This document shows, piece by piece, positions 18,357 through 27,800 of a DNA stretch of 64,000 nt (the stretch's first letter is position 1; the number at the start of each line of letters is the position of its first letter). The notes below the pieces were generated by a model that did not search any database, was not told the DNA's origin, and saw only the letters and a list, made by a program, of their open reading frames with translations. Position numbers and translations under genes: made by a program. This DNA is from an uncultured Spirochaetales bacterium (GTDB lineage: Bacteria > UBP6 > UBA1177), in the NCBI GenBank assembly GCA_902774115.1, contig CACYHH010000002.1, positions 186,001-250,000 on the forward strand, given 5' to 3'.

Positions 18357-18836
18357 TCAGTCAGTATATATTCTGACCCCGTATTTCAAGATTTCGTTCA
18401 AGAGTTCAGCATTTCCCTCAAGCTGCCTGACATTGAGAAGATCGACATTCTTTTTCAAAGCATTTTTGAGCTTTTCGATCATGCCGTAAAATTTCAGTCC
18501 GCTGACATCCGATGAAACCAGAAGATCGACATCGCTGCTTTCGGAAGCCGTTCCTTTGGCATATGAACCGAACAGATAGCAGTATTGAACACTGTATTCT
18601 TCAAAAACACTTCTGCACGCCTCTCGAATCGTTTCGACATCCAGAATCCCGTGCGTTTCATCGACCAGAACAAGCTGCTTCAACCTATCCAGCATATAAG
18701 CGTATTTGATAGTGGAAGTCTTGTCAGCCTCGTTTTCATAAGTTTTGTAAGAGCGCAGAGAAACATTTAAATAGTTAGCTGCTTCTTTCTGCGTCAAATG
18801 CCCTTGCACCCTGAGTTCTTTCAAAGATTGTTCCAT
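18357..18836 (-). CDS. HTH-nucleotidyltransferase antitoxin, MntA-like
   Basis: 159 residues from the ATG at 18836 (GAGGTGA upstream; an ATG at 18884 lacks a ribosome site and lies in the operator). An N-terminal helix-turn-helix (LTQKEAANYLNVSLRSYKTYE) is fused to a minimal nucleotidyltransferase domain with GSYAKGTASESSDVDLLV. The G-S and D-x-D residues for metal and nucleotide are intact. MntA-type antitoxins AMPylate HepT toxins. Here the HepT partner is only a fragment. The HTH and the palindromes directly upstream (18867-18939) suggest autoregulation. Whether the protein still has a job is unknown. Confidence 0.85.
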   Translation of the reverse strand: MEQSLKELRVQGHLTQKEAANYLNVSLRSYKTYENEADKTSTIKYAYMLDRLKQLVLVDETHGILDVETIREACRSVFEEYSVQYCYLFGSYAKGTASESSDVDLLVSSDVSGLKFYGMIEKLKNALKKNVDLLNVRQLEGNAELLNEILKYGVRIYTD

Positions 18837-18866
18837 TTCATCACCTCGCGAGGAGAAAAATACTCC

Positions 18867-18939
18867 ATTTTGCACTAAAGTCAAGACTAAGAGTGCAAAA
18901 TTTACACCTTCTCAATTGATTAAATGCAATAATTGCACT
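18867..18939. promoter_or_regulatory. Operator-like inverted repeats before the HTH-MntA gene
   Basis: ATTTTGCACT (18867-18876) and AGTGCAAAAT (18892-18901) are perfect 10-bp inverted repeats 15 bases apart. A third half-site, ATTGCACT (18932-18939), follows. All share TGCACT. They lie 30-100 bases upstream of the HTH-nucleotidyltransferase start, as expected for an autoregulatory operator. Confidence 0.65.
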
Positions 18940-19028
18940 CTGAGTGAATGTAAAGATGCAAAAAATGGAGGTCTACACTCACAAACCCCGCAGTTTTTCA
19001 CATTTTTGTGATTGTAACTTTTCGAAAA

Positions 19029-19268
19029 TTATTCCTGAGGCGCGCTGTTCAGTTTTTCTTCCACTTTTTTCACTAAATAGTCGGGGGAAACTTCCAGCGC
19101 GTTCGCGATTTTGAAAATTGTTGAGATTTTGGGTTCTCTCTGCGCGGTTTCAAGGCGTCCGATGATCACGGTCTGGCAAAAACAGCGGTTCGCCACATTG
19201 TCCTGAGAAAGCTTTTTTTCCTTTCTGATTTCCTTGATAGTCAATGCGAATGCTGTTTTGAGATCCAA
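19029..19268 (-). CDS. Small XRE-family regulator
   Basis: About 79 residues from a TTG at 19268 with GGAG about 8 bases upstream; a TTG at 19283 is also possible but lacks a ribosome site. The protein is nearly all one helix-turn-helix domain (IRKEKKLSQDNVANRCFCQTVIIGRLETAQREPKISTIFKIANALEVSPDYLV shows the usual five-helix pattern in parts). Two Cys (CFC) lie in the second helix. It is transcribed away from the large lipoprotein gene, with 131 bases between, and may control itself or that gene. Confidence 0.75.
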   Translation of the reverse strand: MDLKTAFALTIKEIRKEKKLSQDNVANRCFCQTVIIGRLETAQREPKISTIFKIANALEVSPDYLVKKVEEKLNSAPQE

Positions 19269-19399
19269 AGGACGACTCCGCAAAAGGTTTGTGATTTTTA
19301 AACGATAGCAGATAATAATTTTATAACCTTTTGGCTATAAGAATTGACTCCATTTTGGCTATAAAAAATGCAGTTTTTTGTTTGTTTTAGGAGAGAAAA

Positions 19400-22300
19400 A
19401 TGAAGAAAATTTTAGCTGTTTTTGCGCTTTTCTGCGTGATGTTTTTGTTTGCTGCCTGCGGCGGCGGCTCGAAAGAAAATGTCTATGGTAACACGGACAC
19501 TTCAGATTCAACGAGTGACAAAACTGATTCGGACACAACTAACACGACTTCCGATGATGCTGATTCGCAAAGTGATTCGACGGCAGACACAATACCGGAC
19601 AATGGTGACACAGCTCCCGACAACGGTGATACAACACCTGACAACGGCGATTCTCAGCCGGATAACGGTGACACAACACCGGACAATGGTGATACAACAC
19701 CTGACAGCGGCGATTCTCAGCCGGATAACGGTGATACAAAACCGGACGATGATGCCGATACAGGCGATTCGCAGCCTGAGCATGAAACAGGAGAAACAAG
19801 AGAGGCCGACTGCACTGGACTTCCGGCAAACGCAAGCTGGAACACGGTTTCAAGCATAACCCAGACTTGGAACGGAAACGAGTGGACACCTTCAACTGAA
19901 GCGGTTTTCAGCACAACATCAAGTAGCACAAAATGCCGTTTTATCTGCAACCAGAACTATGAATGGAACGATTCTGAATGTGTCGCCGGAACGAGAACGG
20001 CAAACTGCGAAGGTCTTCCCGAAAATGCAGTCTGGAACGGTGCCGCAAGCATCACGCAGACTTGGGATGACGAGAATTGGGTTCCTTCAAATACCGGAAC
20101 TTACAACAAAACCCCAAATTCTTCGGAATGCCGTTTCAAATGTGCTGAAAACTACAACTGGACTGGTTCGCAGTGCGTCGCGGCAACAATTCAGACTGAC
20201 TGCACTGGGCTTCCCGAAAACGCGCTTTGGAATACGGTTTCAAATATAACCCAGAGCTGGAGCGGCACGGCGTGGACTCCGTCCGAGATCGGAACTTTCA
20301 ACGAAACTCCGAGCTACAACGAATGCCGATTCGTCTGCAAAACGAACTACTCATGGAACGGTATCGCCTGTGCTCCGAATGAACTTCCCGCGGTCGCCTG
20401 CACCGGAAAGCCGGACAATGCAGTCTGGAACAGCGTTTCAAATATAACGCAGACCTGGAACGGAAACGAGTGGGTTCCGACGACATCGGCAACATTCAGC
20501 GAAACGCCGAGCACTACGGAATGCCGCTTCAAATGCGCTGAAAACTATGAGTGGAACAACTCTCAGTGCGCCGCAGGAACAAGAGAAGCCAACTGCACCG
20601 GACTTCCGACAAACGCAGAGTGGAACACCGCTACAAAAATCATGCAGACATGGAGCGGAAACGCCTGGATTCCGTCAAATACCGGCTCTTTCAACTCTTC
20701 TGCAAGCCAGAGCGAATGCTACTTCAAATGCAAGGAACACTATACATGGAACAACACGATCTGCGCCCCCGACACACAGCCTGCAACATGCACCGGACTT
20801 CCTGAAAATGCAGTCTGGAACAGTGTTTCCGAAATAACCCAGACATGGAACGGAAACGGCTGGATTCCGTCAAATGTCGGGACATTCAACGCTTCGGCAA
20901 GCGTAGCCGAGTGCCGTTTCAAATGCAAAGATCATTACTCATGGAACTCCTCAACTTCAAAATGCGTGGCAGATACTCAGCCTGCAAGCTGTCTGGGACT
21001 TCCGACGAACGCAAGCTGGAACACAGCTTCAAGCATCACCCAGACCTGGAACGGGAACGCGTGGATCCCGTCAAATACCGGAACATACAACGAAACACCG
21101 AGTTCAAACGAATGCCACTATAAATGCAACCAGCACTACACATGGAACTCATCAACTTCGACATGCGTAGCCGACACACAGACTGCAAACTGCCTGGGAC
21201 TTCCGACAAATGCAGTCTGGAATACCGCTTCATCCATAACTCAGACTTGGAACGGAAACGCCTGGATTCCGTCAAATAGCGGAACCTACAACGAAACTCC
21301 GAGTTCAAACGAATGCCACTATAAATGCGACATTGACTACCATTGGGAAAATTCAGCATGTATCTCGAACACAAGAACAGCAAACTGCACGGGACTTCCT
21401 ACGAACGCAGTCTGGAACACAGCTTCCAGCATAACACAGACCTGGAGCAGCGCAAACGGCTGGCAACCATCAACCATTGGAACTTACAGCGCAACCCCGA
21501 GCACAAATCAATGTTACTATAAATGCGACAGTGACTACCACTGGGAAAATTCAGCATGTATCTCGAACACAAGAACAGCAAACTGCACTGGTCTTCCAAC
21601 GAATGCACAATGGAATACAGCTTCATCCATCACTCAGAACTGGGACGGAAATGCATGGACACCCACAACAATAGGAAGTTTCAGCTCAACCCCAAGCGCA
21701 ACACAGTGTAAATTCAAATGCAAAACAAACTACACTTGGAACAATTCAATCTGCAAAGCCAATTCCAAAGTTTCAAACTGCACAGGTCTTCCGGAAAATG
21801 CTGAGTGGAACACTGCTTCAACCATAACCCAGACTTGGAACGGAAATGCATGGATACCAAGCAATGCCGGCGCTTACAACGAAACAGCAAGCACTGAGGA
21901 ATGCCATTACAAATGCGGTTCCGGCTATTTTTGGAATAATTCATTTTGCAAAAAACCGATTGGCATTGGTAACATCTGCACAGGTCAGACGAAATGCTAT
22001 AACAATGAAAATGCAATTACTTGCCCTTCCTCACCAAGTGCCGATTTTTACGGACAGGATGCGCAATATCGGAACAAATGCACGGCAAAGAGCTTCACCG
22101 TTCAGACAATTTCAAGCCAAGAAGTGGTTCTTGACAACAACACTGGTCTGATGTGGCAGCAGACGATTCCAACTGAAACATATACTTGGGAAAATGCAAA
22201 AAATTATTGTGATAATCTGACTTACGCCGGATACAATGACTGGAGACTGCCGAGACCACATGAACTCTTGACTATTGTTGACAACGGCAAATATGACCCT

Positions 22301-22855
22301 GCGACAAACCCAACATATTTCCCGGGTACACCAAGTGAGCATTTCTGGTCGTCCTCTACCAAATTGAGCAGCAATTATGACGCAGTTTGGTGTGCGGATT
22401 TCTATCACGGGTATGTCAGCGCCTACTGCAGTAAACCTTTCAATCACTATGTACGTTGCGTGAGAGGGACAACTTTACCTGCCAGTTCGTTCAAATCCTC
22501 GACCGTGAACGGTGATGTAATCGTAACCGACACTGAAACAGGACTTATTTGGCAGAAAACTTATGTCGGTGGCAAAACCTGGCAACAAGCTCTTTCTTAC
22601 TGTGAAAATCTGACTTATGCAGGATATTCCGATTGGCGACTTCCCAACAACAACGAACTTGCCTCGCTTGTAAATTACGGGAAACGTAATCCTGCATCAG
22701 ACTTTCCTAATATGTCGACAAACCCTTTCATACCATCCTCTACCGTCGTCAGCAATACTAAGGCCACTTGGTATATATACTTCTTTGACGGTAATACTTC
22801 CAACGACTCTCTTAAGACTACTACTATGGGTGTCTTTTGTGTGCGAAATGATTAA
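19400..22855 (+). CDS. Giant lipoprotein with eleven 4-Cys repeats and two DUF1566 domains
   Basis: 1151 residues. A lipobox signal (VMFLFAAC, Cys 19) is followed by an Asp/Thr/Ser tail with about nine PDNGDT-type units (residues 70-120). Eleven repeats of about 65 residues follow from about residue 134 to 853. Each runs CTGLPxNAxWNT, ITQTWNGNxW, ECxFKC, xYxWN, C, with four Cys. The end carries two Lcl_C/DUF1566 domains (TGLMWQQ...DWRLPRPHEL...YVRCVRG, and TGLIWQK...DWRLPNNNEL). It is probably exposed on the outer surface with disulfides. The ligand is unknown. AGGAGAG precedes the ATG. Confidence 0.85.
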   Translation: MKKILAVFALFCVMFLFAACGGGSKENVYGNTDTSDSTSDKTDSDTTNTTSDDADSQSDSTADTIPDNGDTAPDNGDTTPDNGDSQPDNGDTTPDNGDTTPDSGDSQPDNGDTKPDDDADTGDSQPEHETGETREADCTGLPANASWNTVSSITQTWNGNEWTPSTEAVFSTTSSSTKCRFICNQNYEWNDSECVAGTRTANCEGLPENAVWNGAASITQTWDDENWVPSNTGTYNKTPNSSECRFKCAENYNWTGSQCVAATIQTDCTGLPENALWNTVSNITQSWSGTAWTPSEIGTFNETPSYNECRFVCKTNYSWNGIACAPNELPAVACTGKPDNAVWNSVSNITQTWNGNEWVPTTSATFSETPSTTECRFKCAENYEWNNSQCAAGTREANCTGLPTNAEWNTATKIMQTWSGNAWIPSNTGSFNSSASQSECYFKCKEHYTWNNTICAPDTQPATCTGLPENAVWNSVSEITQTWNGNGWIPSNVGTFNASASVAECRFKCKDHYSWNSSTSKCVADTQPASCLGLPTNASWNTASSITQTWNGNAWIPSNTGTYNETPSSNECHYKCNQHYTWNSSTSTCVADTQTANCLGLPTNAVWNTASSITQTWNGNAWIPSNSGTYNETPSSNECHYKCDIDYHWENSACISNTRTANCTGLPTNAVWNTASSITQTWSSANGWQPSTIGTYSATPSTNQCYYKCDSDYHWENSACISNTRTANCTGLPTNAQWNTASSITQNWDGNAWTPTTIGSFSSTPSATQCKFKCKTNYTWNNSICKANSKVSNCTGLPENAEWNTASTITQTWNGNAWIPSNAGAYNETASTEECHYKCGSGYFWNNSFCKKPIGIGNICTGQTKCYNNENAITCPSSPSADFYGQDAQYRNKCTAKSFTVQTISSQEVVLDNNTGLMWQQTIPTETYTWENAKNYCDNLTYAGYNDWRLPRPHELLTIVDNGKYDPATNPTYFPGTPSEHFWSSSTKLSSNYDAVWCADFYHGYVSAYCSKPFNHYVRCVRGTTLPASSFKSSTVNGDVIVTDTETGLIWQKTYVGGKTWQQALSYCENLTYAGYSDWRLPNNNELASLVNYGKRNPASDFPNMSTNPFIPSSTVVSNTKATWYIYFFDGNTSNDSLKTTTMGVFCVRND
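19801..21960 (+). repeat. Eleven tandem coding repeats of about 196 bases
   Basis: The coding DNA of the giant lipoprotein holds eleven consecutive units. Adjacent middle copies (about 20990-21380 and 21380-21570) are close to identical over long stretches, while the outer ones differ more. This pattern points to recent expansion or gene conversion in the middle of the array. Confidence 0.8.
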
Positions 22856-22879
22856 GAATTTTTAAAGGAGAATAAAAAA

Positions 22880-23869
22880 ATGACAACAAGACCGAAAGTA
22901 TTGCTCTTAGGAAACGGTATCGCAAGAACATATTATAAGGGTGCTAATTGGGACAAAGTATTGGAAAAAATTCGTATAGACGGACATTTTGATTTGCCTT
23001 CAGAAAAATATCAGATGCCTATGCCATTGAAAGCTGATATGTTCGCAAGAAATAATCTGGATAAATTTTTAGAATTATTAGATATTAATTTGCCACATGA
23101 CAAAGAACATAATTTTTTTACTCAGCTTTTAAAGTTGGACTTTGATTACATCCTCACCACGAATTACACCTATGAAGCGGAATGCGCTATTTTAGGCGCG
23201 CCTTTCATATTCTACCAAAATATTAACCATTATTTAGATGGCAAGGATTGTAAAATAATCTTTAAAGACATTAGTGTTCCCTGTGATATTCGTAAAAAAA
23301 TCGACGAGAAACAAAAGGTCGAAGATCTTATAACCACATTTAATGCCGAAAAAGATAAGAAAATCTGGCACATACACGGTGAAGCCGCATACCCTCACAG
23401 TATGGTTTTGGGATATTCCGCTTACGCCAAGCTACTGCACAGCTATATTAAACATATTGACCATATTGACCCTTTGGAAATCAATAATCACGGAGAAGAA
23501 ACTTGGCTGGATAAATTTCTCGAGGGTGATGTTTATATCCTCGGTTTTGGAATGGATTTCGCCGAAATAGATTTATGGTGGCTACTACAATATAAATCTA
23601 AATTTGGGAAAAAAACCGAAGGTAAAAAGCCAGACACCTTATATTTTAATCCGCAGCCATTCATTCCAGACAGTTCAGAGACCCAGCAATATATCCAAGG
23701 AACAAGTGAATGGTGCAAGCTTAAGATGCTTAGAGCTTGTGGTGTAAAAATAATAGACATTAAATTCAACAACATTCTCGATGACGGATCTAAAAGCTAT
23801 AAAAAATTCTATGAACTTGCGAAGGATAAAATAGAAGAGCATTTTGAAAAAAGAAAACAAGAACTTTAA
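22880..23869 (+). CDS. SIR2-like domain protein
   Basis: 329 residues, no signal peptide. SIR2-like features appear in order: LLLGNG (8-13) as the nucleotide-binding loop, DYILTTNYTYEAE (89-101), IWHIHGE (162-168) with a candidate catalytic His166, and VYILGFGMDFAEIDLWWLL (218-236). Bacterial SIR2-like proteins in defence systems often degrade NAD+; others only bind it. The gene starts 24 bases after the giant lipoprotein stop with its own AAAGGAG and precedes another lipoprotein by 14 bases, so all three may share a transcript. It is more AT-rich than its neighbours, a sign of transfer. Confidence 0.75.
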   Translation: MTTRPKVLLLGNGIARTYYKGANWDKVLEKIRIDGHFDLPSEKYQMPMPLKADMFARNNLDKFLELLDINLPHDKEHNFFTQLLKLDFDYILTTNYTYEAECAILGAPFIFYQNINHYLDGKDCKIIFKDISVPCDIRKKIDEKQKVEDLITTFNAEKDKKIWHIHGEAAYPHSMVLGYSAYAKLLHSYIKHIDHIDPLEINNHGEETWLDKFLEGDVYILGFGMDFAEIDLWWLLQYKSKFGKKTEGKKPDTLYFNPQPFIPDSSETQQYIQGTSEWCKLKMLRACGVKIIDIKFNNILDDGSKSYKKFYELAKDKIEEHFEKRKQEL

Positions 23870-23883
23870 TCAAGGAGGTAAAA

Positions 23884-24654
23884 ATGAAAAAATTCATCTT
23901 CTCAATCACAGTTTTAACGGCAATGTTTTTAATGATCGCTTGCGGCGGCAGCGACAGCAAAAACGATGACAACAAAAACCAGAACCAGTCGTCAGGCGTT
24001 TGCACATACGGCACTTATGAATGCCACGGCGAAGATTCATACTTCTGCGGCTATCCTGATTCCAGCAACGAAGTAATGTGGATATTCGCAGAAAAATGTA
24101 ACGATGGCTGTAATGAGCAAACCGGAAAATGCGTTGAAAACTCGAACTCAGAAAATGGTGATCACGAAGATCCGTCTGGCAGCGATTCTGAGGAGGATTA
24201 CAGCAACAGTGAGTCGGAAGAGCCGACTTGCGAAGTAGACGACAACCTGACCTGGTCTTCAAAATCGGAAAGCATGATGACATGGGAGCAAGCCGTTTCT
24301 TATTGCGAAAATCTGAGCGAAGAAGGAGTATCCGACTGGCGTCTTCCGACAGTTTGCGAACTAAGAAGCCTGATACAAAACTGCCCGGCCACCGAAATTG
24401 ACGGATCCTGCACTTTTACTGACAACTGTCTGAATGTCACAGAGTGCATGAACACCGACTGTATCGGCTGCGGCGGCAACGAAAACGGTTACAGCAAATT
24501 CGGCGATCTTTACGGTTTCTGGTCATCTTCTGAAGCCGAGTTCTCGGCAGGTTCTACGGAAATGGCTTTCAGCGTCAACTTCTCATACGGAAGCGTTGAC
24601 CAAAATGTAACATCCTTAACAAATTATGTTCGTTGTGTAAGAAACGCAGAATAA
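23884..24654 (+). CDS. Lipoprotein with one DUF1566 (Lcl_C) domain
   Basis: 256 residues. A lipobox (MFLMIAC) is followed by an Asn/Asp/Lys linker, a Cys-rich segment (VCTYGTYECHGEDSYFCGY...CNDGC), a Ser/Asp/Glu linker and a DUF1566 domain (MTWEQAVSYC, DWRLPTVCEL, YGFWSSSEAE, NYVRCVRN). It resembles the C-terminal part of the giant lipoprotein upstream and is likely a shorter paralogue. AAGGAGG precedes the ATG. Location is inferred to be the outer membrane or surface. Confidence 0.83.
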   Translation: MKKFIFSITVLTAMFLMIACGGSDSKNDDNKNQNQSSGVCTYGTYECHGEDSYFCGYPDSSNEVMWIFAEKCNDGCNEQTGKCVENSNSENGDHEDPSGSDSEEDYSNSESEEPTCEVDDNLTWSSKSESMMTWEQAVSYCENLSEEGVSDWRLPTVCELRSLIQNCPATEIDGSCTFTDNCLNVTECMNTDCIGCGGNENGYSKFGDLYGFWSSSEAEFSAGSTEMAFSVNFSYGSVDQNVTSLTNYVRCVRNAE

Positions 24655-24890
24655 TTGGAAAGTTTTGAGGTCTTGATCTAAAGGTTATCTCCAACAAGAG
24701 CAGCAATATTTACAATTCAACAAAAATTTGCGCATAAAACAACAATCAAGAAAACAAATGAATTTCCGACCTTGCATTTTTGCGAAAAACATGGCAGATT
24801 TGCGGTGCTTTTTGATCCGTCAGAAATGAGAATACAGATGTCGAAACTTTCACCCAAAACATACTGCGAAAACTATAAAAAGAGGAAAAC

Positions 24891-27800
24891 ATGGCAAAGA
24901 AAGAAAAAAAGAAAAGTTTTCTTGAAGCTCAGATAGCAAAAAAATCTCAATCTTGCGATGAAAATAGAGACTTATGGAATATTGTACAAAATATAGTTTC
25001 TGATGTTGAAGATCACTTGGGACTCATATCTTCTCAAATGCCGAATTATGATATTCATGACGCGGAACATAGCCAAGAAATAATAAAAATTATGGGAGAA
25101 ATATTAGCTGACAAATTAAAATCTCTATCCTTTTATGAGCTGATTTTACTTTATTTGGCAGCATATCTGCATGACTCAGGAATGGCACTGCCGGATTGGG
25201 AATATGATACCTTAAAAATTGTTGAAGAATGCGACAAATATTCTCCATCAACATCGCAACATAAATTAAAATCTGATTTCCAATCTTCTAAAAAATCTGA
25301 CATTGCAGAAAAAATATTAGAGTATTTAGATTTTGACTATGAAAAGGCAAAAAATTATATTTTTATTGAGGATTGTAAAGAAAAAGTTGTCGAAAATATT
25401 TCTGACCTGATTGGCAAATATGAATCTTTTAGACATGAAGAAATTGCAAAAAGAAACAATACTTCTTATGAGGATTATAAGAAACTAAGTGAAGATATTC
25501 GTTATGAATTCATACGCACAAACCATCATAAAAAGGCTGCAAGCAATATAGAAAATTTAAATAATAAGATAAAAGTTGGTATAGGACCTTTCACGGAACA
25601 ATTTTTGGAAGATTTAGCAGATATTTGCCAAGCTCATTGTGAAAATATAGAGCGTGTAGAGGAACTTCCTAAAAACGACCGTATAGATTGGGAGAGTAAT
25701 GATAAAAATAACATACAATTCCTTGCGGAGATGTTAAGGTTAGGTGATATAATTCATTTTTCTTCAGATAGAGCACCACGGTCTTTATTTTCCGAGAAAC
25801 TAATAACTGATGAAAGAAGCATTAAACATTGGAAAGCAAAAGAAGGTGTTAAATGTCTGATCTTGCCTGGTAAAGATCTTGTAAAGATTTCTTTTCATGC
25901 TTCTTGTTCTAAGCCTGAAATGTATTATTTTCTTGCTGATTATATAAAAGAAATAGAAAGTGAAATAAGTAATTTTGATGAATTGAAAAAAGATTGGGAA
26001 ATTGGAAACAAATATAATGTTAACATATACAGGAAGGTTAAAAATAAGATAGAATGTAGTGGTTTTAAACCTGATTCAAAGTTGAAGTTCTCCATGGATC
26101 AATCCAAGATTCTTGAATTATTAATGGGGGTTCAACTATATCAGGATAAATTTGCCTGTCTGCGCGAAGTATATCAAAATGCTCTTGATACTTCAAAATG
26201 TTTACTTGCCTATAATAAATCAAGAGGAATTTCTGAAGAAATCAATATTGAATTTGGTATCGGAGAAGAAGAGTTGGAAGGCAGAAATAGAAAATTTATT
26301 TACTGCTGTGACAAAGGTTTAGGAATGAATAAAGAGATTATAAAAAAATATCTCCTTCATATAGGCAATTCATATTATAACTCGACAGATTTCAATGCAA
26401 AAAAGGTTGATTGGGAAAATAATGTAACACCGACATCTCAGTTTGGAATAGGAATTTTGTCATGTTATATGATTGCAGATAAAATAGGAATTTCAACCAA
26501 ATATTATGATAAGGGAGAAAAGATATCTTGCGTTTTGTCAGGTATTTCTGAAAGATTTTATTACATCGATATGAGTAGGACTGATGAAGAAAAAATTGGC
26601 AACCATGGAACAATTGTAAAGTTATATTTGAAGGATGAATATGCTGAATCAATAAATTCTGATTCTATCCCTGAAATGCCATTGATTTTTATGCTTGACG
26701 ACACCAAAGATAAATACATAAAAGAAAAAAATGAAGAATATGTTGCTATTTTAGGAGATGTAAAAAAGATAAAAAACAATTTAAGCTACATATTATTTCA
26801 ATATGTAGGAATTCAACACTTAGACATACCTGTGCGTATAACAGGCGATAAAACACCATTATGTCAATATAATCAAATATTTGAACCTGAAAATTTCGTA
26901 GAAGGTATTGAGAAAATTAGAAAATTGCATGATAAATTAACAACAAATTCTACCATACGTTTTTTGGAAAAATTTTTTTCTTTTGTAGGGAATCTAGTCA
27001 ACTATGCTGCAAAGACAGCGAACACAAATGATTACATAGTTACAACAAATTTATATAATGTAACACTCTATACATTGTTGTCGTTACCCAAAAAAGGTGT
27101 TACTAAATTAGATCTTGATCTTTACGTTATTAGAAGCAATTTTATCGGAAACAAACAAGTGGAATATTTATGCGTGGATGGCATTACTGTCGAAAAGCCA
27201 AATGATATCGATGAATACTTAGGTTTCTACGAAAATTGTTTATCTCATACTTTAATAAATTTCACTGGTGAAAAAAGACCTCTTTTATCAATTGATCGAA
27301 CTAAGTGTGTTGGGTTCAATACCAAGTTTTCAGAAGAAGAATCAAATCAACTGAAAGAAGAATTTTTGTCAAAGATGTTGGAACAAATAAAATCTCACAT
27401 GGAAGATGAAAGAATTAATTTAACAGATAAAGAATGTTCCTTGATATATGATTGTGTCTGCCACTATACGAATTTATCTGTAGCTCTAAAACTGTTGATG
27501 AAAACTTATTTGACATCATCAGATAAGAATATGTTTCTCTATTACGACGATTCGAATTATTTAAAAATGAAGGATGTTGATTCAAATCAATTAATAATAA
27601 ACAATATCGATTTTAGAAAATGCAAATATGTTTCCAAAGGACTAATATTTGATAAATGTGCCTCTTCTAAATCAATATCTGTCTCGGATAACAATTTAAT
27701 TATTGCCGATTCAAATTCTATGCTACATAACATTATATTATCACCTGACTACATTCCATTATTATACTCATTAAAAGGCATAAATAGGCAAAGCGTGGTT

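Noticed and set aside
19508-19783. Minus-strand frame of Arg/Ile/Val/Cys repeats
   Set aside because: It is the reverse of the PDNGDT repeat DNA of the giant lipoprotein.
24690-24929. Open plus-strand frame before the HD-ATPase gene, with CEKHGRFAVLFDPSEMRIQM
   Set aside because: It looks a little protein-like but has no proper start, overlaps the HD-ATPase start and matches nothing I know. It could be the end of a decayed gene.
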